Origin: Cobetia sp. cqz5-12
GTDB taxonomy: Bacteria > Pseudomonadota > Gammaproteobacteria > Pseudomonadales > Halomonadaceae
Reading direction: 5' to 3'
Length of the DNA: 64,000 nt
Assembly (NCBI RefSeq): GCF_016495405.1
Contig: NZ_CP044522.1
Span: 1,426,001 to 1,490,000 of the forward strand
Part shown: piece by piece, positions 26,062 through 34,091 of the stretch
Position numbering within the stretch: the stretch's first letter is position 1
How the letters are laid out: each line of letters starts with the position of its first letter
Position numbers and translations under genes: made by a program
The notes under the pieces: generated by a model
Told to the model about the DNA's origin: nothing
Database searches by the model: none
What the model saw: the letters and a program-made list of their open reading frames with translations, nothing else

Positions 26062-26457
26062 ATGTCGGATACCGCCAGCCAGCGACCTCAGCGTGACGGT
26101 TTGCCACTCATCAGGATCTACTACGATGCGCGCTGCCCGGTGTGTCGTCGTGAACGGGCCCGTTATGAGCGGCTGTCGCGCGAAGACGCCAACGTCGAGT
26201 GGTGGGATGCGACGGATAACGCCGAGCATCTCGCCGCTCGCGGCATCGGCCTCAAGCAGGCATTGCTGTCGTTGCACGTCGAGACAGCGCAAGGGCAGAT
26301 CCGTGAGGGCATGTCGGCGTATCGCCTGCTGCTGGCGCGCATCCCCGGCCTTTCATGGCTGGGGTGGCTGATCACGCGGCCGCTAATCGAACCGGTGTTG
26401 ACGCGAGTCTACGATGCCTGGGTGCGTCGTCGGCTGTGTCGGGATGGCAGGCTCTGA
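26062..26457 (+). CDS. DCC-family thioredoxin-like protein (DUF393)
   Basis: A protein of 131 aa with the DUF393 signature YYDARCPVCRRE, where C25-P-V-C28 gives a thioredoxin-like CXXC pair. The WWDAT and MSAYRLLLARIPGLSWLG segments are also family features. The start at 26062 has GGGAGG upstream. It follows the retropepsin-like gene closely and may be co-transcribed. The redox role is presumed. Confidence 0.85.
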   Translation: MSDTASQRPQRDGLPLIRIYYDARCPVCRRERARYERLSREDANVEWWDATDNAEHLAARGIGLKQALLSLHVETAQGQIREGMSAYRLLLARIPGLSWLGWLITRPLIEPVLTRVYDAWVRRRLCRDGRL

Positions 26458-26509
26458 GCGCAGACGAGCCTGTTGCAAGCTCTGCAGGTTCATCATGCTT
26501 TTTTGATAT

Positions 26510-26528
26510 GCAAATGCTAATAGTTTTC
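26510..26528 (+). promoter_or_regulatory. Fur-box-like site before fhuF
   Basis: GCAAATGCTAATAGTTTTC matches the 19-bp E. coli Fur consensus at 13 positions by hand alignment. It is set in AT-rich DNA about 50 bases before the FhuF-like gene. Iron repression would be expected for a siderophore reductase. Confidence 0.5.
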
Positions 26529-26576
26529 GTTAGTATGTGAGGCACTGTCTGTTTCTTCACGTCTGCGAGCTTCCCG

Positions 26577-27458
26577 ATGATCGACGCGCTTTCCCCGCTC
26601 TTTGCCGGTCCGATGGTTGCCTATCGGGACCTGATCACTACCTACGCTCAGGTGCAGGCAGGCGATGAGGTGTCGCTCCAGCGTGTCGTGCCGGCGCGCG
26701 ATGTGCTCAGTCCCGGGTGGCTGGCAGCGTGCATCGCCGCGCATGGCATGCAGTACGAGACCGGCCCGGTAGATGCCACCTCTGACCACAGCGCCCCCGA
26801 TGAGCAGGCGCTGCTCTCCCAGTGGTCCAAGTATCTGCTGTCCTCGATGGTATCGCTGCCGCTGGCGGCCAACCTGCTGCTGGATCATCAACTGCCGCTG
26901 GAGCTGCGGCATCTTTCGCTGCGCCTTGGCGAGCATGGCGTTGTCACGCAGCTGATACTCGATGATGCGGCGGGGCAGGGGGCAAGTCTTGCGGCGGAGA
27001 TCGAGGCAGCCGATGAGGCGACGCGTCTTCAGGCGCGCTTCCAGGGCTACCTGGCGCATCTTGAGGCCGTCATCGAGCGCCTCGTGCCGCACACTGCGCT
27101 GGGGCCCAAGGTCTTCTGGAGCAACGCGGCACATTACTTCGTCTATATCGTCGGCATGCTGGAAGAGCAGGGCTGGGTCGCGCAGGCGGCGCCGGCACGT
27201 CAGCTGATGGCGACCAGAATTCTGGCCGACGGGCGACGCAACCCGCTCTATCAGCCGGTCAGCGACGTGATGGACCGCCATGGCGAACGGCATACGCCAC
27301 GCAAGGTGTGCTGCGTGCGTTATCGCATCGAGTGCCTGGGCTACTGCAGCAATTGCCCGCTGAGCATCGAGCGCGCCACGGCACGTCGTGCCCAGACGCG
27401 TCGGGTCGATCAGCGCGCCAACTCGCGCGCGGCGTTGATCGGCAGCGACCTGTCCTGA
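26577..27458 (+). CDS. fhuF: Siderophore ferric-iron reductase FhuF-like
   Basis: A protein of 293 aa ending in C245-C246-X10-C257-X2-C260, exactly the [2Fe-2S] ligand pattern of E. coli FhuF, which reduces iron in hydroxamate siderophores at the cytoplasmic face. LPLAANLLLDHQLPLEL near 94 and GPKVFWSNAAHYFV near 176 are family-like. One additional Cys (C253) lies inside the cluster loop. No siderophore uptake genes are adjacent. The Fur-box-like site upstream agrees with the role. Confidence 0.85.
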   Translation: MIDALSPLFAGPMVAYRDLITTYAQVQAGDEVSLQRVVPARDVLSPGWLAACIAAHGMQYETGPVDATSDHSAPDEQALLSQWSKYLLSSMVSLPLAANLLLDHQLPLELRHLSLRLGEHGVVTQLILDDAAGQGASLAAEIEAADEATRLQARFQGYLAHLEAVIERLVPHTALGPKVFWSNAAHYFVYIVGMLEEQGWVAQAAPARQLMATRILADGRRNPLYQPVSDVMDRHGERHTPRKVCCVRYRIECLGYCSNCPLSIERATARRAQTRRVDQRANSRAALIGSDLS

Positions 27459-27544
27459 TAGGTAGCATCCTGAGTGGCAGCGGTCTGTGTTGATCGGCGC
27501 CCTCTGGTAAGATGGCGGTCCCTGTCATTGTCCGGTATGTCGTC

Positions 27545-28711
27545 ATGTCCTCGTCTTCGCGCCGCCCACGCGGTGCTTCCCTCGCCAAGTCCGGCGCATC
27601 CTCCCGACACGACTCGGCTGACAGGCGTCAGCAGGCCGCCTCGGCTGACCGTCGTGATTCGACCGCCCGCGAGAAGACCAGCGCGGCCAAGGCGCCTTCC
27701 CTCAAGACGCCTGCCATCAAGGTGACGCCGGCTCGCAAGGGGCAGCTGCACCCTCGCAACCCGCATCGTGGGCGCTATGACATGGCCGCGCTGGTCAAGG
27801 CGAGCCCGGCACTGGCGGCTTTCGTGATCAAGACACCTGCTGGCAGCGAGTCCATCGACTTCGCCGATCCCGTGGCTGTCAAGGCGCTCAATCGGGCGTT
27901 GTTGAGTCGCCACTACGGCATCGTCCACTGGGACATTCCCGCCGGCTATCTGTGTCCGCCGATCCCCGGGCGCGCCGATTATCTGCATTATCTGGCGGAC
28001 CTGATCAGTGAAGCGAACGGTGGTCAGCTGCCGGCGGGTGAGCAGGTGCGCGCGCTGGATATCGGCACCGGCGCCAACCTCATCTATCCCTTGCTGGGCA
28101 ATCGCAGCTTTGGCTGGCAGATGGTCGGCAGTGATATCAGCACGCAGGCGATCGACTCGGCTCGCGCGATTGTGAGCGCCAATCTGCGCCTCAAGGGCCA
28201 GATCAAGGTGCGTCTGCAGGCTGATCGCACGCGACACTTCGCTGGTATCTGGGGCGCGGATGAGCGTTTTGATCTGGTGCTGTGCAATCCGCCGTTCCAT
28301 GCCAGCGAAGCCGATATGGCGCGGGAATCGCAGCGCAAATGGCGCGGGCTCGACAAGTCGCGTCGGCAGCGCGGCAATGCCTCACGCAAGGGCGGGGCAC
28401 GCAACGCGGCAGCGCTGAATTTCGCGGGGCAGGCGGCCGAGCTCTGGTGCCCGGGCGGGGAAGAAGCCTTCGTCACCCGCATGATCCAGGAGAGCCGCAA
28501 TGTCGCCTCGCAGTGCCTGTGGTTCACCTCGCTGGTCGCGCATTCCGCGAGCCTGACCGGTATCAGGAAAGCGCTCAAGTGCAGTGGCGCCAGCGAGATC
28601 AGGGTGGTCGAGATGTCCCAGGGGCAGAAGGTCAGCCGCTTCGTGGCCTGGTCGTATCTCACGCCTGACCAGCGTCGGCAGTGGGGACGGGATCACTGGC
28701 GAGGAAAGTGA
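27545..28711 (+). CDS. rlmF: 23S rRNA adenine-1618 N6-methyltransferase RlmF
   Basis: A SAM-dependent methyltransferase of about 388 aa. After a basic disordered N-terminus (about 65 residues), the family start LHPRNPHRGRYD appears. The SAM motif is ALDIGTGANLIYPLLG and the catalytic NPPFH is near residue 247. The start is uncertain: 27512 is also possible, and neither has a clear ribosome site. The long Ser/Ala/Lys-rich extension is longer than in E. coli. Confidence 0.9.
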   Translation: MSSSSRRPRGASLAKSGASSRHDSADRRQQAASADRRDSTAREKTSAAKAPSLKTPAIKVTPARKGQLHPRNPHRGRYDMAALVKASPALAAFVIKTPAGSESIDFADPVAVKALNRALLSRHYGIVHWDIPAGYLCPPIPGRADYLHYLADLISEANGGQLPAGEQVRALDIGTGANLIYPLLGNRSFGWQMVGSDISTQAIDSARAIVSANLRLKGQIKVRLQADRTRHFAGIWGADERFDLVLCNPPFHASEADMARESQRKWRGLDKSRRQRGNASRKGGARNAAALNFAGQAAELWCPGGEEAFVTRMIQESRNVASQCLWFTSLVAHSASLTGIRKALKCSGASEIRVVEMSQGQKVSRFVAWSYLTPDQRRQWGRDHWRGK

Positions 28712-28766
28712 AGCGCCTGTCATAGCCGTATCTAGAGAGTCTTCGACTCAAGCATGTCTTTGCATT

Positions 28767-28799
28767 GAAGCCCCCGTCGCCCAGCGCGACGGGGGCTTC
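28767..28799 (+). terminator. Intrinsic terminator of rlmF
   Basis: GAAGCCCCCGTCGC and its complement around a short loop, followed by TTCTTG. It separates rlmF from the glycosylation operon. Confidence 0.85.
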
Positions 28800-28828
28800 T
28801 TGCATTGGCGGTTGTCATCTGCGCTTCA

Positions 28829-28845
28829 CTTAAGCCTGCCTTAAT
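28829..28845 (+). promoter_or_regulatory. Sequence matching the PmrA (BasR) box
   Basis: CTTAAG-CCTGC-CTTAAT fits the published PmrA consensus YTTAAK-N5-YTTAAK at every fixed position. It lies 113 bases before the first gene of an operon that looks like lipid A/LPS sugar modification, the typical PmrA target class. A perfect 7-bp dyad AGTTTGC-GG-GCAAACT (28846-28861) abuts it. No pmrAB genes are in the window. Confidence 0.6.
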
Positions 28846-28958
28846 AGTTTGCGGGCAAACTTTCTGTCAGAAATACGCGGCCTGCCGGTTCCGATCGCTG
28901 CAGGATCTGACATCTGTCCGGCTTGCTCGTCGCCCAGTCATTGCTCAGGAGTTATTCC

Positions 28959-29927
28959 ATGAAGTCCGCGATCACCATGACATCGCCTGGCCCAGTCCAC
29001 CCCTCGGCGCAGGGCGAGGAGCCCTTGTGCGGAGGAGTTTCGGTGTTGATACCGGCTCGTGATGAGCGTGACAACTTGCCGAGTCTTATTGCCCAAGTGC
29101 ATGAAGCGCTTGTGGGGCAGCGCTACGAGATCATCGTGGTGGATGATGGTTCCAGTGATGGCAGTTGGCGTTGGCTCAAGCAGGCTGCGCAGGAAGATTC
29201 ACGATTGCGTCCCTATCACCACGGCACCAGTTTCGGACAGAGTACTTCGCTGTGGCAGGCTGCCCGGTTGGCGCGCGGTCGGTGGTTGGCGACCCTGGAT
29301 GGCGATGGCCAGAATGATCCAGCGGACTTGCCGGACATGTTGTCACTGGCAACGCTCGAAAAACTCGACCTGGTAGCGGGTCATCGTACCGAGCGCCGCG
29401 ATGATGCCGTCAAGCGTGTGTCATCACGCCTGGCCAATGCCATCCGACAAGCGCTGCTGCACGATGACACGCCAGATACCGGCTGCGGAATCAAGGTCAT
29501 GCGTCGTGACGTCTTCCTTCGGCTGCCGTATTTCGATCACATGCACCGTTTTCTTCCGGCGTTGGTTCGCGCTCAGGGCGGCAAGGTGCAGTCATTGGCA
29601 GTCCGTCACCGCGAACGTGTGGCAGGAGTGTCCAAGTACGGCTTCTTCGATCGGCTCTGGGTCGGTATTGCCGATATCGTCGGAGTGATGTGGCTGGTGC
29701 GTCGCTCACGTCTACCGTCACCGCTCGAGAATATCTTCGGCCATGCTGCCAGTGAGGTCATCGATCAAGGTTCGCTGCCGTTGGCGGGGACGGCCGTGTC
29801 GACTACCTCTGCATCCGCGCCAACAAGCCTGTTCGATTCCTCCTCACGTTATCTGGCTGGCGGTCACGATACTGCTACAGGTGACAGCAACCCGGACCAG
29901 GCCGACATGGCGCGGGGAGCCTGCTGA
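28959..29927 (+). CDS. Family 2 glycosyltransferase, polyprenyl-phosphate sugar synthase-like
   Basis: A GT2 enzyme of 322 aa of the dolichol-phosphate-mannose-synthase type. The nucleotide-binding strand is SVLIPARDERDNLP, then VDDGSSDGS at 61-69 and the metal-binding DGDGQND at 114-120. There are no C-terminal membrane helices; the last 60 residues are low-complexity Ser/Thr/Ala. It should charge undecaprenyl phosphate with a sugar from a UDP donor. The start at 28959 has AGGAG 7 bases upstream. It leads a five-gene overlapping operon; resemblance to RgtE (polyprenyl-P-GalA synthase) or ArnC is inferred. Confidence 0.88.
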   Translation: MKSAITMTSPGPVHPSAQGEEPLCGGVSVLIPARDERDNLPSLIAQVHEALVGQRYEIIVVDDGSSDGSWRWLKQAAQEDSRLRPYHHGTSFGQSTSLWQAARLARGRWLATLDGDGQNDPADLPDMLSLATLEKLDLVAGHRTERRDDAVKRVSSRLANAIRQALLHDDTPDTGCGIKVMRRDVFLRLPYFDHMHRFLPALVRAQGGKVQSLAVRHRERVAGVSKYGFFDRLWVGIADIVGVMWLVRRSRLPSPLENIFGHAASEVIDQGSLPLAGTAVSTTSASAPTSLFDSSSRYLAGGHDTATGDSNPDQADMARGAC

Positions 29928-30403
29928 TGGATGTCAGTCCGTGGTGGGTCGCTGTCGGATTTGGAGGTCAGGCGCTGTTTTCGGCGCGTTTCATCATCCA
30001 ATGGCTGGCCAGTGAGAAGGCACGTCGTTCCATCGTTCCGCGTGCCTTCTGGTGGTTCTCGCTTGTCGGTGGCATGACGCTGCTTGCCTATGCCATCCAT
30101 CGCGAGGACCCGGTATTCATTGCCGGTCAGGGGGCAGGGCTTTTCATCTATCTGCGTAATCTGAGCTTGATCAAGCGGGATCGCCAGTCACTCACGTCGC
30201 CTGGTAGCGAAGCGTCGTCCCGAGCACCGCAGGCGGCCACTGTCGTCGAACATGCTTGTGGCAAGACGGAAGATCGCGAATCGGGCACTGACGACTCCCT
30301 GAAGGCCAGGCTCGCGTCGCTGGAGATAGAAAACGCCCGACTCAAGACTGAAGTGGCACACCTCCATGCCAATCCCGTTCAGCACCAAGGGACGGGCGCA
30401 TGA
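29927..30403 (+). CDS. LABN-domain membrane protein with C-terminal coiled coil
   Basis: A protein of 158 aa. The first 90 residues are a lipid-A-biosynthesis-N (LABN, PF07578) domain with three hydrophobic segments and the typical FSARFIIQWLASEKARRS stretch. A polar linker and a leucine-spaced coiled coil (LKARLASLEIENARLK, about 126-150) follow. Stand-alone LABN proteins commonly sit beside GT2 and ArnT-like genes. The start overlaps the GT2 stop by one base (TGATG), so the two products are probably made in fixed ratio. The biochemical role is not known. Confidence 0.85.
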   Translation: MDVSPWWVAVGFGGQALFSARFIIQWLASEKARRSIVPRAFWWFSLVGGMTLLAYAIHREDPVFIAGQGAGLFIYLRNLSLIKRDRQSLTSPGSEASSRAPQAATVVEHACGKTEDRESGTDDSLKARLASLEIENARLKTEVAHLHANPVQHQGTGA

Positions 30404-32196
30404 AGGCAATGATGCCAGCTTACGGTGTGTACCGAAGTCTCTCCCGCCATCCCTGGTGGGTCCTGGGGGCGTTGTATCTGTCTGTCTCTGCCATCGGGCT
30501 TGGCATGCGCATGCCGTGGCCTGCCGATGAGCCACGCTTCGCGCTCAATGGTCTCGAGATGTGGATCACGGGGGACTGGTGGTTGCCACACCGCGCGGGA
30601 GAGCTTTATCCCGACAAGCCGCCGATCTTCATGTGGCTCAGTGCCTTGTCCACTGGCTTGGTGGGGGATATCCGCATCGGCTTTGCCCTGCCATCGCTGG
30701 TGGCCGGGGCCGCGACTCTGGGGCTGAGCGTGGACCTGATTCGCCGCCTGCATGGCCGGCACACAGCCTTCATTGCCGGGCTGTGGTTGCTCGCGTCAGT
30801 GCAGTTCATCCTGCAGGCTCGTACGGCTCAGATCGACATGCTGGTCACGGCTTTCATCCTGCTGGGTAGCTGGGGATTGTTGCGGCATGCATTGCTCAAT
30901 GATGGCGTGCGCTATTTCCATCTCGGCTGCTTTGCGATGGGGCTTGGCATCCTCACCAAGGGGGTCGGGTTCCTGCCGTTGCTGATGTTGCCTTTCTGGC
31001 TGATGGCTGCGCGTCACGCATCGACCTGGCGCAGCAGTGGTCATCGCGCAGGGCAGCTGTCATCACGCGAGCTGTTGATCGGACTCTGCTGGATGCTGGC
31101 GGCGCCGTTGCTCTGGGTAGGTCCGATGCTGGTGATGTCCCTGGTGTCCGGCGATTCGGAGCTTGCCGCCTATCGCGACAACATCCTGCTCAAGCAGACC
31201 GCTGAGCGATACACCGACAGCTGGCATCATCTGAAGCCTTGGCATTACTTCCTGACCAGTGTGATTCCCTGGGCATGGATGCCGCTGCTGCTGACGCTAC
31301 CCTCGTGGCCGAAGGCACTCGCTCGCCGCTTCTCGCGCCGCGATCTACGCGTCTGGCTGCCCCTGGTGGGTGCGGCATTGATGGTGGTCTTCTTCTCGTT
31401 GTCTCCTGGCAAGCGGGGAGTCTATATCCTGCCGGCGCTGCCGCTGTTGGTGATCGGCCTGGCACCCATGTTGCCGGGGTTGTCACGTAAGCCTCATGTT
31501 TCCTGGCTGGGGTTTGCACTTTGCGCCGGATTGGCAGGCATCTTCCTGATCGCGGCACTGCTCGGTGTCTTCGGGTACCCGGCATTGGTGACGCTTGCCG
31601 AAAAGGAGGGTGTGGTGCCATGGGGGTGGTGGGGGCTGCTGGGTGTCAGCGGTATCGCACTCTGTACCTGGCTGAAACCACGGCACGGCTTGTTGGCCTT
31701 GGGAATCTGGCTCGTGGTGTTCTGGAGTCTGTGGGGCACCTGGGGAGCACGATTGATGGACCCGGTTCGCAATCCTGCCGTACTGATGGCGCAGGTTGCC
31801 GAGAAGAGCGATTACCAGGCATTGGCCATTCCCGATTTTCGTGAGCAATACATCCTGCAGGCGCGCCAGCCACTGTGGCACTTCGGTTACAAGACGCCGG
31901 AGGAAGACCAATTCTCGCGCCTCTATGCATGGCTCAATGAGACCCCGCAGAGCCGCTGGGTCTTGTTGACGCCCCGCAAGCTCAAGCGGCATGCCTGTCT
32001 GGATGGCGCACAGGCCATCACATTGAATGAGCCGGATGAGCAATGGGTACTGCTACCTGGCAGCGCGGCCGTGAAATGTCAGGGCAATCCCGATGCTGCG
32101 CCGATGTATCTGGCGCCGACCTCGGTCTCCAATGAAGCGGCACGGCTGATCGGACTTCCCCAGCGCCATACTCTGATGCCGGAGGTTCAGCCATGA
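30400..32196 (+). CDS. ArnT-like glycosyltransferase (PMT/GT83 family) 1
   Basis: An inner-membrane enzyme of 598 aa with about 12 hydrophobic segments and a periplasmic C-terminal domain. The first loop holds PADEPRFALNGLEM (Asp-Glu of the catalytic loop) and YPDKPPIFMWL, both shared with ArnT. It should move a sugar from a polyprenyl-phosphate carrier to lipid A or core on the periplasmic face. It overlaps the LABN gene by 4 bases and the next transferase by 4 bases. Confidence 0.88.
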   Translation: MKAMMPAYGVYRSLSRHPWWVLGALYLSVSAIGLGMRMPWPADEPRFALNGLEMWITGDWWLPHRAGELYPDKPPIFMWLSALSTGLVGDIRIGFALPSLVAGAATLGLSVDLIRRLHGRHTAFIAGLWLLASVQFILQARTAQIDMLVTAFILLGSWGLLRHALLNDGVRYFHLGCFAMGLGILTKGVGFLPLLMLPFWLMAARHASTWRSSGHRAGQLSSRELLIGLCWMLAAPLLWVGPMLVMSLVSGDSELAAYRDNILLKQTAERYTDSWHHLKPWHYFLTSVIPWAWMPLLLTLPSWPKALARRFSRRDLRVWLPLVGAALMVVFFSLSPGKRGVYILPALPLLVIGLAPMLPGLSRKPHVSWLGFALCAGLAGIFLIAALLGVFGYPALVTLAEKEGVVPWGWWGLLGVSGIALCTWLKPRHGLLALGIWLVVFWSLWGTWGARLMDPVRNPAVLMAQVAEKSDYQALAIPDFREQYILQARQPLWHFGYKTPEEDQFSRLYAWLNETPQSRWVLLTPRKLKRHACLDGAQAITLNEPDEQWVLLPGSAAVKCQGNPDAAPMYLAPTSVSNEAARLIGLPQRHTLMPEVQP

Positions 32197-34091
32197 AGTG
32201 TCAGAAGCAACTTTCATGCGCGATATCCCTGATGGGAAGGGGCTCCCATTCGTTGATCAACCTGAATGCCAGCGAGAGAACATGTTGGACGCTATGGGGA
32301 GTGTTGCTGATGTCAGCAGCGCTGGCACGACCCTATCTGCCCATCGATGAAACCCGCTATGTCTCGGTGGCATGGGAGATGTGGCATGCCGGCAGCGGGT
32401 TCGTCTCGACCATGAACGGAGCGGCCTACGCTGACAAGCCGGTACTGTTGTTCTGGTTGATCCACGCTGGATGGGCGGTCTTCGGAGTCAATGATGTCTG
32501 GCCAGGATTGGTGATGCCGCTGGTGAGTCTACTGGGTATCTGGCAGATAGGGCGTATCGCCCGCACCCTGTGGCCGGCCACCAGCCTGGCCGATGCCGAG
32601 CGGCAGAGACATGAACTCTGGGTACGCATGGTGCGTTGGACACTCGCCGGTTGTCTGATGTGGGTGCTCTATAGCCAGGCATTGATGTTCGATGTGCTGT
32701 TGACGACGTGTCTATTGGGCGCATTGCGACCCTGGTGTACACCACAGGGAGGGCAGTCGTTCAGCCCGAGCGTCGTGCTCGAGAGTGGCGTGTGGCTGGG
32801 GTTGGCCTTGCTGGCCAAAGGGCCGGTCGCGCTCTTGTGGTTTCTGTTGGTGGTCGGCTCGCGCCCCTGGTGGACGCAAGCACAAGCCCGCGAAGTGTGG
32901 GCCTATGAGTGGCGCGGTTGGGTGTTGAGCCTGCTGCTGGGCATCGCGGTGTTATGCATCTGGTTGCTTCCCGCCGTCATCACTGGCCCTCCCGACTATG
33001 TCGAGGACCTGCTTTGGGGCCAGACGGCAAACCGCGTCGTCTCCGCGCAGGATCACGCTCGACCGTCATGGTGGTATCTACCGTGGCTGGCGGTATTGAT
33101 CTTCCCGCTCAGCCTGCGCCCGCGATTGCTGATCGAGGGGTTTCTGGCCTCGATTGCCCAGCGGCCAACGTCAGAGCAGCCCTTGCTGAAGCTGGGACGC
33201 TTCTGGGCATTGAGCGGACTGCTGGTCTTTTCCCTTATCTCCGGCAAGCAAGTGCATTATCTGATGCCGCTACTGGTACCGGTGAGTCTGCTGCTGGCCT
33301 GGGCTGCTCTGCGCCAGCCTCCGGCTCGCACATCGCTGAAACTGCTGGCAATGATCAGCGGTGGCCTGGGACTGACAAGCCTGGCGTTGGCGGTCATCGT
33401 CATGCCCGCAGGCTGGCTGACTGATGCCTCATTTCTGCCGACCAACGCAGCGCTGGTGGTTTCAGGCAACGCAAGCCTTGCGTGTTTCATGGCGGGAGCC
33501 AGCTTGCTGGCCTTGATGGCATGGCTGTGGCCTTGCGTGGATGAGGCGAGAAGTCCCATCACGGCTCAAACACCTGCCGCTGAGTCACTGGGCAATAGCG
33601 CGCTGAATGCTCAGCGGCGACTGGCGCTGGGCAGCGTGTTGCTGGTGACCTGCTTGCTGGCCCTGACATTGCGTCCGTTATGGCCGCGCCTGGATCAGAC
33701 TGCCCTGGCTCAATGGGTTCAGCACCATCAACAGGAAGGCCAGGAAGTGGCCGTCGTTGGCTGGGACTATCAGGCAACCTGGCAGTTTCTGGGGCGACTG
33801 ACCCAGCCACTGAAGCAGTTGAAGCGCGATTCGAGTCAGCTGAGTTCCTGGCAGACAGCGCATCCTGATGGCTGGCTGATAATCGAGGCTGACAAATGTC
33901 TGCGTTTACCCGCCTCGCCAGGCCCTCTGGCCGGCATGCGTGATTGGTGTCAGGCGGCAGTAGACGGTGGAGTCAATGCCAAGCCGGTCTTTCATCAGGG
34001 ACGCCACCGATTGTTGACGGTACCCGCAGCGGCATTGGGCGGCCCCTCATCAGCACCAACAGCGTTGATCACGACCGCTCAGGAGACATGA
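32193..34091 (+). CDS. ArnT-like glycosyltransferase (PMT/GT83 family) 2
   Basis: A second polytopic transferase of 632 aa, related to its neighbour. The catalytic loop reads YLPIDETRYVSVAWEM and YADKPVLLFWL. It has a somewhat longer soluble C-terminal part. About 30 polar residues precede the first hydrophobic segment, so a later start is possible. Two paralogues in one operon suggest addition of the same carrier sugar at two positions, as with the RgtA-D enzymes of rhizobia. Confidence 0.87.
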   Translation: MKCQKQLSCAISLMGRGSHSLINLNASERTCWTLWGVLLMSAALARPYLPIDETRYVSVAWEMWHAGSGFVSTMNGAAYADKPVLLFWLIHAGWAVFGVNDVWPGLVMPLVSLLGIWQIGRIARTLWPATSLADAERQRHELWVRMVRWTLAGCLMWVLYSQALMFDVLLTTCLLGALRPWCTPQGGQSFSPSVVLESGVWLGLALLAKGPVALLWFLLVVGSRPWWTQAQAREVWAYEWRGWVLSLLLGIAVLCIWLLPAVITGPPDYVEDLLWGQTANRVVSAQDHARPSWWYLPWLAVLIFPLSLRPRLLIEGFLASIAQRPTSEQPLLKLGRFWALSGLLVFSLISGKQVHYLMPLLVPVSLLLAWAALRQPPARTSLKLLAMISGGLGLTSLALAVIVMPAGWLTDASFLPTNAALVVSGNASLACFMAGASLLALMAWLWPCVDEARSPITAQTPAAESLGNSALNAQRRLALGSVLLVTCLLALTLRPLWPRLDQTALAQWVQHHQQEGQEVAVVGWDYQATWQFLGRLTQPLKQLKRDSSQLSSWQTAHPDGWLIIEADKCLRLPASPGPLAGMRDWCQAAVDGGVNAKPVFHQGRHRLLTVPAAALGGPSSAPTALITTAQET

